The notes beneath the pieces are model-generated. The model worked only from the letters and a program-made list of their open reading frames with translations, ran no database searches and was not told the DNA's origin. This document shows, one piece after another, positions 7,423-15,765 of a stretch of 64,000 bases of DNA. This DNA comes from Streptomyces phaeochromogenes (lineage in GTDB: Bacteria; Actinomycetota; Actinomycetes; Streptomycetales; Streptomycetaceae). How positions within the stretch are numbered: position 1 is the first letter of the stretch; each line of letters starts with the position of its first letter. The translations under genes and the position numbers were made by a program. Where the stretch lies: positions 62,001 through 126,000 of the forward strand of contig NZ_LIQZ01000003.1 in assembly GCF_001418655.1 (NCBI RefSeq). The letters are read 5' to 3'.

Positions 7423-8412
7423 TCAGGGGCGGCCGTCGGCCTCTGTCTCCCACTCGTGTGCCGGGAGGTCGAGGAGCCGTTTGATCCGGGCGGCGTCCGG
7501 CAGCGGGCCATGGTCACCCGTCACCTTGAGTGCCGACGCGGCCGTGATGTGTCCGAGCCGCAGCACGCGTTCCATCCCCCCGCCGCGCAGCAGGCCGGTC
7601 AGGAATCCGGCGGCGAAAGCGTCTCCCGCGCCGACGGGCTCCACCACCTCCGTGCGCAGGGCGGGCACGGTCCACGCGCCCTCGTCGCCGAAGGCGGTGG
7701 CCGCATGGCCGCCGTCCTTGACGACGAGGAGACGCGGATGCGGCAACAGTTTCCGTACGTCGGCCGGTTCGAGGTCGGCGCCCCAGAGTTCCTGCGCCTC
7801 GTCGAGGCCGACGAAGGTGATGTCGGCGCGGTCGGCCAGGTCGCGCAGCACGGCGGCAGCGGTCCTGGGCGGCCACAGGGCCGGGCGGTGATTGACGTCG
7901 AAGCTGATGGCGTACGGGCGCTCGGCGCGCGGGGTGGCGAGCGCCGCCACGACCAGGCTCCGGCAGGACGGGGACAGTGCCGGGGTCACGCCCGTCAGGT
8001 GGACGAGGGAGGCCGACCGCAGTCTCTCGTTGTCCAGTACGTCGGGTCCCAGGGCCGAGGCCGCCGAGTTGCCGCGGTAGTAGTGGACGCGGGTACGGGT
8101 GCCGGTCGGCTCCTTCACGAGCAGGCCTGTGGGCCGTTCCGGATCGGATCGTACGCCGCCGACGTCGACGCCCGCCGCGCCGACCGCGGCACGCACACGC
8201 CGTCCCAACGCGTCGTCGCCCAGCGCCGACAGCCAGGAGACGGGGATGCCGATGTCCGCCAGGTACATCGCCACGTTCGACTCGGCCCCGGCCACCGACA
8301 CACGCAGGTCCTCGGCGGTCTCCAGCGATTCGGAGGGGCCGGGAGCCAGGGCGGCCATGGTCTCCCCGATGCAGACCACCGGACCTTCGGCAGGCCTCCA
8401 GCCGTCCTTCAT
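7423..8412 (-). CDS. PfkB-family sugar kinase, probable 2-keto-3-deoxygalactonate (KDG/KDGal) kinase
   Basis: 329 residues; ATG at 8412 overlaps the lactonase stop by four bases (ATGA). The ribokinase/PfkB fold is clear: VVCIGETMAALAPG at the N-terminus, the first signature region VAGAESNVAMYLADIG, and the second signature VEPVGAGDAFAAGFLTGLL with the catalytic Asp in GAGD. VKDGGHAATAFGD is the usual ATP-site strand. In the operon it is last, after dehydratase, aldolase and lactonase genes, so phosphorylation of 2-keto-3-deoxygalactonate before the aldolase step is the best reading. Escherichia coli uses an unrelated kinase, DgoK, for this reaction. A role on KDG from another hexonate is an alternative. 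Confidence 0.88.
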   Translation of the reverse strand: MKDGWRPAEGPVVCIGETMAALAPGPSESLETAEDLRVSVAGAESNVAMYLADIGIPVSWLSALGDDALGRRVRAAVGAAGVDVGGVRSDPERPTGLLVKEPTGTRTRVHYYRGNSAASALGPDVLDNERLRSASLVHLTGVTPALSPSCRSLVVAALATPRAERPYAISFDVNHRPALWPPRTAAAVLRDLADRADITFVGLDEAQELWGADLEPADVRKLLPHPRLLVVKDGGHAATAFGDEGAWTVPALRTEVVEPVGAGDAFAAGFLTGLLRGGGMERVLRLGHITAASALKVTGDHGPLPDAARIKRLLDLPAHEWETEADGRP

Positions 8413-9392
8413 GACCTCTCCCCCGGGAGCGGAACCGATCCGTCATAGCGGTATGCAGTCGCCAATCGGCCCGGTACGTCGACTCGGGCGGTGAACACCG
8501 CGCCGTCGTAGGGGCCCGGCTCTGCGAGTCCCACACGGGCGGTCGTGATGTGGAGGAGGTCCTCCTGCAGGCACACACCGGCGGGCTGTCGTGCGGGCAG
8601 ACCCAGCGTGCGGTCGAGGCGGCCGTCCGGCAGATACCGGCGTACGGATCCCGTGCCCCACACCGCCACCCAGAGGGCGCCTTCGACGTCCACCACCATG
8701 CCGTCGGGGCTGCCGTCGTCGACGGTGACGAACACCTCCGGGGGCCCGAGTTCGGCGGTGGCCGGGTCGACCGGGTAGCGCCTGATGACTCCTCGGGCGC
8801 TGTCGGCCAGGTACATGGTGGCGCCGTCGGCCGTGAAGGCCGGCCCGTTCGGCACCGTGATGTCGTCGAGGACGCGGGTCACCGTGCCGTCGTGGTCCAC
8901 CAGGAAGAGGGAACCGGCTCCCTCGTCGGCGCCGTAGGACATGCTGCCCGCCCAGAAGCGGCCGAAGGGGTCGGTGGTCGCGTCGTTCATGCGCATGGGC
9001 CGTGCGGCATCCGCGTCGGGCTGTGCCAGCCACCGCGTCGACCCGTCGGGTTCGAGCAGGCAGATCCCGGTGCCCGCGGCGGCGATCCAGGTGCCGGGAG
9101 CATCGGCCACGGGGGCCACCGCGCCCAGGGGAACGGGCAGTTGGGCCAGTTGCCGCAGGGGGTCGGCGGGATGGCCGACGGCGGTGAGCAGGCGGCCGGC
9201 GAGGATGTCCACGAGCACGATGCCGCGGTCAGTCCAGCGGATGCCCTCGCCGAGCTCCAGACGGTCGGGGCGGAGAGCTTCGGCGCCTCCTCCTACCTTG
9301 AGTCCGGCTCCGACCCCGACCCCGACCCCGAGCCCGGCTCCGGCCGTCGCGCCCCCGGCTGGGCCTTCGGTGTGCGCTGCGGATCCGGTCAC
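8409..9392 (-). CDS. SMP-30/gluconolactonase family lactonase (probable galactonolactonase)
   Basis: 327 residues; GTG at 9392 overlaps the aldolase stop and the stop overlaps the kinase start, so translation is coupled on both sides. The six-bladed propeller family is shown by ELGEGIRWTDRGIVLVDILAG near the start (metal-binding Glu in EGI/EGP), MNDATTDPFGRFWAGSM, NGPAFTADGATMYLADSARGVIRRYPVD and DGSPDGMVVDVEGALWVAVWG. The DPFGRFWAG and SPDGM segments carry the conserved Asn/Asp metal ligands. Members hydrolyse sugar lactones; here the likely substrate is D-galactono-lactone made by the SDR of the operon. The first 40 residues are a Gly/Ala/Val low-complexity stretch encoded by short repeats at about 9297-9360, outside the fold. 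Confidence 0.88.
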   Translation of the reverse strand: MTGSAAHTEGPAGGATAGAGLGVGVGVGAGLKVGGGAEALRPDRLELGEGIRWTDRGIVLVDILAGRLLTAVGHPADPLRQLAQLPVPLGAVAPVADAPGTWIAAAGTGICLLEPDGSTRWLAQPDADAARPMRMNDATTDPFGRFWAGSMSYGADEGAGSLFLVDHDGTVTRVLDDITVPNGPAFTADGATMYLADSARGVIRRYPVDPATAELGPPEVFVTVDDGSPDGMVVDVEGALWVAVWGTGSVRRYLPDGRLDRTLGLPARQPAGVCLQEDLLHITTARVGLAEPGPYDGAVFTARVDVPGRLATAYRYDGSVPLPGERS

Positions 9393-10021
9393 GGCGTGTC
9401 TTTCCGTACGACGGTCAAGAAGGCGCGGGCTCGTTCGCGCAGCGCGGTCAGGCTGCCGCCGTCGGCGGCGTCTCCGATCAGCGGCGAGCCGACTCCGACC
9501 GCGGTCGCCCCGGCCGCCAGGTACGCCCGGGCGGCAGCCTCGTCGACACCGCCCACCGGAACGAACAACTCGTCCGGGAACGGGCCCCGCAGTGCCTTGA
9601 GGTAGGCGGGGCCGCCGGCCTCCGCGGCCGGGAAGATCTTCAGCGCGGCGGCACCGAGGGGGCGTGCGGCCACGATTTCGGTGGGGGTCATCACGCCGGC
9701 CAGGACGGGCAGGCCGAGTTCGTGTGCCGCGACGACGCCCTCACCGAGTGCGGGCGTGACGGCGAAGTTCGCGCCGGCCCGCTGGGCGGCGCGGGCGTCG
9801 TCGGCGGTCAGGACCGTGCCGGCGCCGAGGGGCCGGTCGGGGCCGAGCTCCTTGCGCGCCTGCTCGATGACGGACAGGGCGTCCGCGCCGGTCAGGGAGA
9901 CCTCGATCAGCTCGACGCCTTCCTCGGCGAGGGCCAGCACGGTGCGTACCGAGGCGTCGGGGTCGGTGCCGCGGATGATCGCGACCAGGCGGTGGGCGGC
10001 CAGGGCCGCTCGCAGATCCAT
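9389..10021 (-). CDS. KDPG/KDPGal-type aldolase (Eda/DgoA family)
   Basis: 210 residues, ATG at 10021. The class I aldolase fold of the Eda/DgoA family is visible: RLVAIIRGTDPDASV, the conserved Glu in EEGVELIEVSLTG, LGAGTVLTADDARAA, FAVTPALGEGVV, and the Schiff-base Lys at about residue 128 in ALKIFPAAEAGG, then VPVGGVDEAAARAYLAAGA with VGVGSPL. It splits a 2-keto-3-deoxy-6-phosphohexonate into pyruvate and glyceraldehyde-3-phosphate. Operon context with DgoD favours the galacto epimer, as in E. coli DgoA; sequence alone does not separate this from KDPG or 4-hydroxy-2-oxoglutarate activity. A 64-base gap without a gene separates it from the gene upstream. Confidence 0.9.
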   Translation of the reverse strand: MDLRAALAAHRLVAIIRGTDPDASVRTVLALAEEGVELIEVSLTGADALSVIEQARKELGPDRPLGAGTVLTADDARAAQRAGANFAVTPALGEGVVAAHELGLPVLAGVMTPTEIVAARPLGAAALKIFPAAEAGGPAYLKALRGPFPDELFVPVGGVDEAAARAYLAAGATAVGVGSPLIGDAADGGSLTALRERARAFLTVVRKDTP

Positions 10022-10085
10022 GGACGAGCTCTCCTTTTCACGCAGATTCAGACTGGTTCACACGCGTCGGTTCAGGCAGGTCGGT

Positions 10086-10904
10086 TCAGGTACAGCGGCA
10101 GTTCGCGGTCAGTGTCAGCCGCCACCGCACCTCGCCCGACTGGGGTACCCACGCAGCGTCGCCGGGGCCCGCCTCTGCGAGGTCGAAGACGCGGCCGAGC
10201 ATCGGTTCGACGCCCGTGCTGCGGTAGGGGTGCGCGGCGGGGAAGCCGCCCAGGTTGCGCCACAGGGCGATGGACACGGGCTGTCCGTCGGCTTCGAGGG
10301 CCAGCGACAGCCGGTCGGCCTGGTCGTGGACGCAGCAGCGGGCGGCGTCCACGACGGCTCCGACGGCGGTGCCGTCGTCCGGACCGAGCTGGTCGAGGCG
10401 CAGTCCGCAGGGTGCGGGCCAGTTCCCTTCGACCCAGGCGGCGCCTTGCGGCCATGTCCCCTCCAGCAGCGGTGCCGCCTCGGGGAAGAGGCGGGTGTTC
10501 GCTCCGTCGCGGATGTGCAGCGTCGCGCGGTCGGAGAGGTCGAGCAGGGCGTGCGCGGCCCACACGAAACGGAAGCCCGCGTCGGCCTTCAGCACGTAGT
10601 CCGCCTCGGCTCCCTCCGCGGTGCCACGGATCGTGCGGGTCAGGGTGAAGCGCTCGCAGTGGAGGACGTCGCTGTCACCGTCGCGTGTCCAGGGCCGTGA
10701 CCAGGCGTCACCGTGGTCGGGGGTGCCGCGGACCGTGGGGATGCACTCCTCCAGTCCGCCCGCGTCCACGAAGGTGTCACCCGGTGACACGTTCTGCCGC
10801 TCGGGTGCCTCGCGCCGCCAGAGCCATTCGCGCCCCGCGGTGCGCAGTGAGGTCCAACGGCCGCCGTGGGCAAGGTCGGTGACGATGTCCATCGGTGCGG
10901 TCAC
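10086..10904 (-). CDS. Aldose-epimerase/mutarotase-like protein
   Basis: About 272 residues. GTG at 10904 overlaps the DgoD stop (GTGA) and is chosen for coupling; ATG at 10892 is the alternative. The chain looks like a galactose mutarotase-like beta-sandwich: a Trp/Arg-rich start (GREWLWRREAPERQN), GGLEECIPTVRG with acidic residues where the family places its catalytic Glu, HCERFTLTRTI, then FRFVWAAHALLDLSDRATLHI and the end GRVFDLAEAGPGDAAWVPQSGEVRWRLTL. Such proteins interconvert sugar anomers or bind sugars. In this operon it could feed the beta-anomer of galactose to the dehydrogenase. Identity is by general appearance rather than a strict motif. Confidence 0.65.
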   Translation of the reverse strand: MTAPMDIVTDLAHGGRWTSLRTAGREWLWRREAPERQNVSPGDTFVDAGGLEECIPTVRGTPDHGDAWSRPWTRDGDSDVLHCERFTLTRTIRGTAEGAEADYVLKADAGFRFVWAAHALLDLSDRATLHIRDGANTRLFPEAAPLLEGTWPQGAAWVEGNWPAPCGLRLDQLGPDDGTAVGAVVDAARCCVHDQADRLSLALEADGQPVSIALWRNLGGFPAAHPYRSTGVEPMLGRVFDLAEAGPGDAAWVPQSGEVRWRLTLTANCRCT

Positions 10905-12046
10905 CACTCCGCGAAGGAACCGTCGGCGTGCCGCCACACAGGGTTGCGCCAGGCATGGCCGGTGCGGTCGGCGGCGCGTACGGCGTCCTCGTCGACAGTG
11001 ATACCGAGGCCGGGGGCGTCGCCGCGCGGGGCGTGACCGTCGACGAACCGGAACGGCTCCGGGTCGACCACGTAGGACAGCAGGTCGGCGTCCTTGTTGT
11101 AGTGGATGCCGCGGCTCTGCTCCTGGATCAGGAAGTTCGGGGTGGCGAAGGCTACTTGGAGACTGGCCGCGAGCGCGATGGGGCCGAGCGGGCAGTGCGG
11201 GGCGAGCTGGGCCCCGTAGGTCTCGGCGAGTGAGGCGATGCGGTGCACCTCCGAGATGCCGCCGGCGTGGGACAGGTCGGGCTGGGCGACCGCGATGCCC
11301 GCGGTGAGTACGGGCAGGAACTCGGCGCGCCCGTAGAGGCGTTCACCGGTGGCGAGCGGTACGGGACTGGCGGAGACCAGGCCGGCCAGCAGATGGCCCT
11401 GCTCGGGTACGACGGGTTCCTCGACGAACAGCGGGTGCAGCGGGGCGAGTTCGGCGAGGACGCGGCGGGCGCCCGCGGCGGTGAAGCGGCCGTGGAAGTC
11501 GACGGCGACGTCGCGGTCCGGGCCGAGTGCCTCGCGGGCGGCGGCAACTCGGCCTACGACCGCGGCGGTCTCGGCGGCGGTGGGGACCGGTGAGGTGGCT
11601 CCGGCGGCGTTCATCTTCACTGCGGTGAAGCCCGCTTCGACCTGGGCGGTTATCTGCTCGGTCAGTTCGGCGGGTTCGTCGCCGCCCACCCAGGCGTAGA
11701 CCCGGACGCGGTCGCGCACCGGGCCGCCGAGCAGGGCGTGCACGGGCGCGCCGTACGCCTTCCCGGCGATGTCCCACAGGGCCTGGTCGAGGCCGGCGAC
11801 GGCGCTGGAGAGGACCGGGCCGCCCCGGTAGAAGCCGCCCTTGGTGAGCACCTGCCAGTGGTCCTGGATGCGCAGCGGGTCCTGGCCGATGAGGTATTCG
11901 GCCAGGACGTCGATGGCGGCCCGGACGACTTCGGCGCGCCCTTCGACGACCGGTTCTCCCCAGCCGACCACGCCCTCGTCGGTCTCGACGCGGCAGAACA
12001 GCCAGCGGGGCGGGACCAGGAAGGTCTCGATGCGGGTGATCTTCAC
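10901..12046 (-). CDS. dgoD: D-galactonate dehydratase (enolase superfamily)
   Basis: 381 residues, GTG at 12046 overlapping the regulator stop. The protein follows E. coli DgoD along its length: FCRVETDEGVVGWGEPVVEG, YLIGQDPLRIQDHWQ, FYRGGPVLSSAVAGLDQAL, YAWVGGDEPAEL, DFHGRF (metal ligand Asp and catalytic His), HPLFVEEPV (Glu ligand), LATGERLYGRAEF, QPDLSHAGGISE, APHCPLGPIALAASL (catalytic His), IQEQSRGIHYNK and WRNPVWRHADGSFAEW at the C-terminus. Length is within one residue of the E. coli enzyme. It removes water from D-galactonate to give 2-keto-3-deoxygalactonate using Mg2+. Close homologues act on other sugar acids, but agreement in the IHYN and WRNP segments and the alpha-galactosidase context make galactonate the best call. 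Confidence 0.92.
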   Translation of the reverse strand: MKITRIETFLVPPRWLFCRVETDEGVVGWGEPVVEGRAEVVRAAIDVLAEYLIGQDPLRIQDHWQVLTKGGFYRGGPVLSSAVAGLDQALWDIAGKAYGAPVHALLGGPVRDRVRVYAWVGGDEPAELTEQITAQVEAGFTAVKMNAAGATSPVPTAAETAAVVGRVAAAREALGPDRDVAVDFHGRFTAAGARRVLAELAPLHPLFVEEPVVPEQGHLLAGLVSASPVPLATGERLYGRAEFLPVLTAGIAVAQPDLSHAGGISEVHRIASLAETYGAQLAPHCPLGPIALAASLQVAFATPNFLIQEQSRGIHYNKDADLLSYVVDPEPFRFVDGHAPRGDAPGLGITVDEDAVRAADRTGHAWRNPVWRHADGSFAEW

Positions 12047-12822
12047 TGGGAGCGGGAGCCTTCCACGGAATCGGAACCGGAACCGGAAACCGAGTCGGAG
12101 TCGGAGTCCGAATCGGAGTCGCCGACGCGGTCCAGGTCGCGGCCGGCCTGGTCGAGCAGGGCACGCATCGCGGCCTCTGCGGCCCCCGCGTCCCGGTCGC
12201 GTACGGCGTCCAGGACGGCGCGGTGGGCCGGGACCGGGTCCTCGCTGTGCGGGGAGCTGTGCACGATGCGGTCGCGGTGGGCCAGGCCGGACTCGATGAC
12301 CATCTCCATGCGTTCGAGGAGTTCGTTGTGGGTGGCGTTGAGCAGGGCACGGTGGAAGGCGAGGTCGGCCTCGACTGCGTGGGCGGCGCCGTTGTCCCGC
12401 TCCCCCATCGCCTCGATGGCGGCGTCCAGGGCGGCCAGGTCCTCGTCGGTGCGGCGCTCGGCGGCCAGACGCACGGCGGCGGGTTCGATGATGGCGCGTA
12501 CTTCGGCGAGATTGTGCAGCAGCGCCCGGTCGGACGCGTTGGTACGGCCGCCCTCGAACTGCCAGCGCAGCACGTCGGCGTCGAGCAGGTTCCACTCGGC
12601 GCGGGTACGCACGAAGGTGCCGCGCCGCTGGCGGGCGTCGACCATTCCCTTGGCGGCGAGCACCTTGAGCGACTCGCGCAGCGCGGTCAGGCTCACGTCC
12701 AGCTCGCTCTGCAGCGCCACCAGGTCCAGCGTGGCCCCCTCGGGGATCTCACCGCCCAGGATGCGGCGGGCGAGGAGTTCCACGGTCTGGCCGTGCACTC
12801 CGCGACGGGCATAGGGCGTCAT
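12043..12822 (-). CDS. GntR-family (FadR subfamily) transcriptional regulator, DgoR-like
   Basis: 259 residues from ATG 12822 (ribosome site AGAAAGG). The winged helix is HGQTVELLARRILGGEIPEG to VSLTALRESLKVLAAKGMVDARQRRGTFVR, and the FadR-type ligand domain follows with LRWQFEGG, LAEVRAIIEPAAVRLAAERR, ADLAFHRALLNATHNELL and HRAVLDAVRDRDAGAAE, where the His/Asp residues usually hold a metal. This group of regulators senses sugar acids such as galactonate. It is embedded in the operon directly before dgoD, so autoregulation is likely. The last 25 or so residues are a run of Asp-Ser dipeptides then Gly-Ser, coded by a six-base repeat at about 12050-12125; this tail is outside the fold and unusual. 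Confidence 0.9.
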   Translation of the reverse strand: MTPYARRGVHGQTVELLARRILGGEIPEGATLDLVALQSELDVSLTALRESLKVLAAKGMVDARQRRGTFVRTRAEWNLLDADVLRWQFEGGRTNASDRALLHNLAEVRAIIEPAAVRLAAERRTDEDLAALDAAIEAMGERDNGAAHAVEADLAFHRALLNATHNELLERMEMVIESGLAHRDRIVHSSPHSEDPVPAHRAVLDAVRDRDAGAAEAAMRALLDQAGRDLDRVGDSDSDSDSDSVSGSGSDSVEGSRSQ

Positions 12823-12856
12823 GTCGTACAGCCTTTCTGCTGGTGAGGGAGCGTGG

Positions 12857-13630
12857 TCATGCGGAGGCCTTGACGACGCTCCAGCCGCCGTCCACGACAA
12901 GACTCGTCCCGGTGATGTAGGAGGCTTCTTCGGCGCTGAGGAACGCGATGGCCGCGGCGACCTCCTCGGGGGAGCCGAAGCGGCGCACCGCGGTCTCGGC
13001 GACGCTGCGTTCCCGGTCCTCGGGCGGAAGCCTGTCCCAGGCGGCGGTCAGGATCGGACCCGGCACAACGGCGTTGACGCGCACTTCGGGACCGTATTCG
13101 ACGGCGAGTTGGGCGCACAGGGAGAGCAGGGCTCCCTTTGAGGCGGCGTAGGCGGGATGGCCTGGGATGCCCTTGTGGGCGTGGACGGACGAGGTCAGCA
13201 CGACCGCGCCCCGCCGGTCCCGCAGATCGGGCAGCGCCGCCCGGAAGCCGAGGAAGCTGCCGGTGAGGTTGACGTCGAGCTGCCGCTGCCACGAGGGAAG
13301 GGACATCTCGTGGGCGGGGGTGACGTCGACGGTGAAGGCGTTGCTGACGAGGACGTCCACGGGCCCGTAGCTGTGCGCCGCGGCGACCACCCGGGCCCAG
13401 TCCTCCTCGACGGCGACGTCGGCGGTCACGAACCGGGCCCGCCCGCCGTCCTTGCCGATCCGCTCCGCCACGGCCTCGCCCCGCTCCTCGGCCAGGTCGA
13501 CGAGCACGACGGCGGCTCCCTCCTCGGCGAGGCGTGCGGCCGTGGCGGCTCCGATGCCGGAGGCCGCTCCGGTGACCACGGCCGTGCGGCCGTCGAAGCG
13601 GGCGCCGTGCCGTCGTAGAGGCTGGTCCAT
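12857..13630 (-). CDS. Short-chain dehydrogenase, probable D-galactose 1-dehydrogenase
   Basis: 257 residues, ATG at 13630 with AAGGAG upstream. Classical SDR motifs are present: VVTGAASGIGAATAARL (cofactor loop, residues 18-34), VVLVDLAEE with an Asp that favours NAD+, the active site SSVHAHKGIPGHPAYAASKG with Ser147/148, Tyr161 and Lys165, and VRNVNAVVPGP-like VRVNAVVPGPIL. The usual NNAG segment reads SNAF, a mild deviation. In this operon the missing first step of galactose oxidation is a dehydrogenase giving galactonolactone, and this is the only candidate. The family is broad (also fucose or arabinose dehydrogenases), so the substrate is inferred from context. Confidence 0.82.
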   Translation of the reverse strand: MDQPLRRHGARFDGRTAVVTGAASGIGAATAARLAEEGAAVVLVDLAEERGEAVAERIGKDGGRARFVTADVAVEEDWARVVAAAHSYGPVDVLVSNAFTVDVTPAHEMSLPSWQRQLDVNLTGSFLGFRAALPDLRDRRGAVVLTSSVHAHKGIPGHPAYAASKGALLSLCAQLAVEYGPEVRVNAVVPGPILTAAWDRLPPEDRERSVAETAVRRFGSPEEVAAAIAFLSAEEASYITGTSLVVDGGWSVVKASA

Positions 13631-13701
13631 CGTGGGGTTCGACTCCTTCGCGGGCGTGGGACGGTTGATCGACCGCCTTAAGAACATATGCCGGACCGGG
13701 C

Positions 13702-15765
13702 TCACTGCCGTATCAGCACCACCAGTCCGGCGTCATGGCCGGCGCTCCACCGGAACGGCAGTCCGTAGTGGAGCAGATGGGATCCGCTGTACGTCGTCCC
13801 CGTCGCGGTGTCCCGGTAGTGCGCCGTCGGATCCATGCCCCGCAGCCGCAGCCGGTCGGGCCGCCCGGGCACGAGCGGGGCCCCGTCCAGGCGACCGGTG
13901 CCGAGGGCGGCGACGACCGTACGGTCGCCGAGGTCGTACTGCACGCCGCAGGTGCTGTCGTGCGGTGTGCCGAGAAGGCGGGCATCTCCCCGATGGACGA
14001 CGTCCCTCACCTTCTTGTACCGGGCGATCCACCCGGCGGCCTCGGCCCGCTCCTCCGGTGTCCAGGCTCGCAGGTCGGCGCCGATCCCGAGGACCCCACA
14101 GATGGCGTTGACGAAGCGGAAGGCGAGACTGCGGGGGCGCGGGTCGAAGATGCCGGGGGCGTCGGTGACCCAGGAGCTCATGACGTGCGGGGCGTGGGCG
14201 TGCAGGAACCCGTGTTGGATCGAGAGCCGGTCCAGGGGTGCTGTGTTGTCGCTGGGCCAGACGACGTCGGTGCGGGCGAGGGTCGCGTGCTCGATGCGGG
14301 CGCCGCCGCCCGCGCAGCCCTCGACGGTGACGTCGGGGTGGGTGGCGCGCAGGTGGTCCAGGACGCGCAGGTACCCGGCGACATGCTCCGCGTCCAGGTC
14401 GACAGGTCCGTCACCGGGGCGCCCGCGCTCGGTGGGCGGCCGGTTCATGTCCCACTTGACGTAGCTGATGTCGTAGGCGCCGAGCAGCCGGTCGAGCGTG
14501 CCGATCACGAAGTCCTGGACGTCCGTGCGGCCCAGGTCGAGCAGCAGCTGGTTGCGGACCAGGCGGGCGGGGCGGCCCTCGATCCGGTAGACCCATTCGG
14601 GGTGTTCGGCGTACAGGCGGCTGGCCGGGCTGACGGCCTCGGGCTCGACCCACAGGCCGAAGTCCAGCCCGAGCGCCCGGATGTCCTCGACGAACGGGCC
14701 GAAACCCTGCGGGAACGCCGCCGGGTCCGGGTACCAGTCGCCCAGTCCCCCGGTGTCGTCGCCACGGCCGGTGAACCATCCGTCGTCGACGACGAACAGC
14801 TCGGCGCCGATGTCGGCGGCCAGCTTGGCCAGTTCCAGTTGGCCGGCCGCGTCGACGTCGAAGCCGGTGGCCTCCCAGGAGTTGTAGAGCACCTTGCGGG
14901 GGCGGTGCAGTCGCTCGCCGGTCAGGTGGCGTTCGTAGCGGTGCCAGACGCGGGAGAGCCCGTCGAGGCCGTCGGGGCTGAAGGCGCAGGCGAGGCGGGG
15001 GGTGGAGAGGGTCTCGCCGGGGGTCAGGTGGACGACTCCCTCGTGCGGGACCCGCCCGGCGCGGACGCGCACACTGCCGCCAGGCTCTGCCTCGGCCGTC
15101 ATGTGCCAGTTGCCGGGCCATTCGAGGGCGATTCCATAAGCCGCCTCGGCCACTCCGTCCTGTACGGCGAGCCAGGGCGCGTACCCGTGTCCGGGTGCGC
15201 CCTGGAGGCTGCCCATGGTGAACGTGCCTCGTGTCAGGTCGAGTTGGGTGCGCTGGAACTCCTGGGACCACTGGCCGGTGAGGTAGGTCAGCCGTGCGGT
15301 ACCCGTGACGGGGATGTTCACGGCGGCCGAGTCGAGTCGCTCCAGGCGCAGTTCCTCCGTGGAGGTCAGTTCGGTCCAGCGGAGGATCACGTCCGTGCCC
15401 GGAACCGTCTCGTAGCAGAGGACCGTACGCAGTCCCAGGACGTCGTCGGTGAAGGTGAGCCGCAGGCTGCCTTCGCCCTCCTCCGCGCCGTCGAAGTCCC
15501 ACCACACGCCACGGTCCTGCCCCGGTCGTGCCGCGATCAGCTCGGATCCGGTGAACGGCCTTAGCCCGTACGGCAGATACTCGGCGGGCGCCGCGTCGGC
15601 GGGGGTGACGAAGTGGGTGCGACGGGACCAGTCGAGGGCGGAGGGGCCGTCTTCGACGCCGAGCGGGCCCCAGGCGTCGAGTTCGGCCCAGGGTCCGTCC
15701 GGGGACAGGCGGACGGTGTAGCTGCTGTGCTCGGTGCGCAGCGTCCAGCGCGGGTACGACGTCAC
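13702..15765 (-). CDS. Alpha-galactosidase, GH36 (cytoplasmic)
   Basis: 687 residues; the GTG at 15765 overlaps the permease stop (GTGA). No signal peptide, so it acts inside on imported oligosaccharides. After a beta-sandwich domain the (beta/alpha)8 barrel shows YNSWEATGFDVD, LFVVDDGWFTGRGDD, GDWYPDPAAFPQGF, FGLWVEPEAVSPAS, the nucleophile Asp439 in YVKWDMNRP, CAGGGARIEHATLARTDVVWPSDN with acid/base Asp506, and MSSWVTDAP. These are standard GH36 motifs. The enzyme releases galactose from raffinose- or melibiose-type alpha-galactosides. The ABC transporter genes immediately upstream fit import of these sugars; a 71-base gap containing an AT-rich patch (about 13680) separates it from the SDR gene and could hold an internal promoter. 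Confidence 0.95.
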   Translation of the reverse strand: MTSYPRWTLRTEHSSYTVRLSPDGPWAELDAWGPLGVEDGPSALDWSRRTHFVTPADAAPAEYLPYGLRPFTGSELIAARPGQDRGVWWDFDGAEEGEGSLRLTFTDDVLGLRTVLCYETVPGTDVILRWTELTSTEELRLERLDSAAVNIPVTGTARLTYLTGQWSQEFQRTQLDLTRGTFTMGSLQGAPGHGYAPWLAVQDGVAEAAYGIALEWPGNWHMTAEAEPGGSVRVRAGRVPHEGVVHLTPGETLSTPRLACAFSPDGLDGLSRVWHRYERHLTGERLHRPRKVLYNSWEATGFDVDAAGQLELAKLAADIGAELFVVDDGWFTGRGDDTGGLGDWYPDPAAFPQGFGPFVEDIRALGLDFGLWVEPEAVSPASRLYAEHPEWVYRIEGRPARLVRNQLLLDLGRTDVQDFVIGTLDRLLGAYDISYVKWDMNRPPTERGRPGDGPVDLDAEHVAGYLRVLDHLRATHPDVTVEGCAGGGARIEHATLARTDVVWPSDNTAPLDRLSIQHGFLHAHAPHVMSSWVTDAPGIFDPRPRSLAFRFVNAICGVLGIGADLRAWTPEERAEAAGWIARYKKVRDVVHRGDARLLGTPHDSTCGVQYDLGDRTVVAALGTGRLDGAPLVPGRPDRLRLRGMDPTAHYRDTATGTTYSGSHLLHYGLPFRWSAGHDAGLVVLIRQ

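Noticed and set aside
10901-12595. A 564-codon fusion form of the galactonate dehydratase
   Set aside because: The N-terminal extension is an alternative frame over the GntR gene; the GTG at 12046 gives the exact family length.
12857-13705. SDR start at the upstream codon 13705
   Set aside because: The extra 25 residues have no SDR features, and the ATG at 13630 has a ribosome site directly before it.
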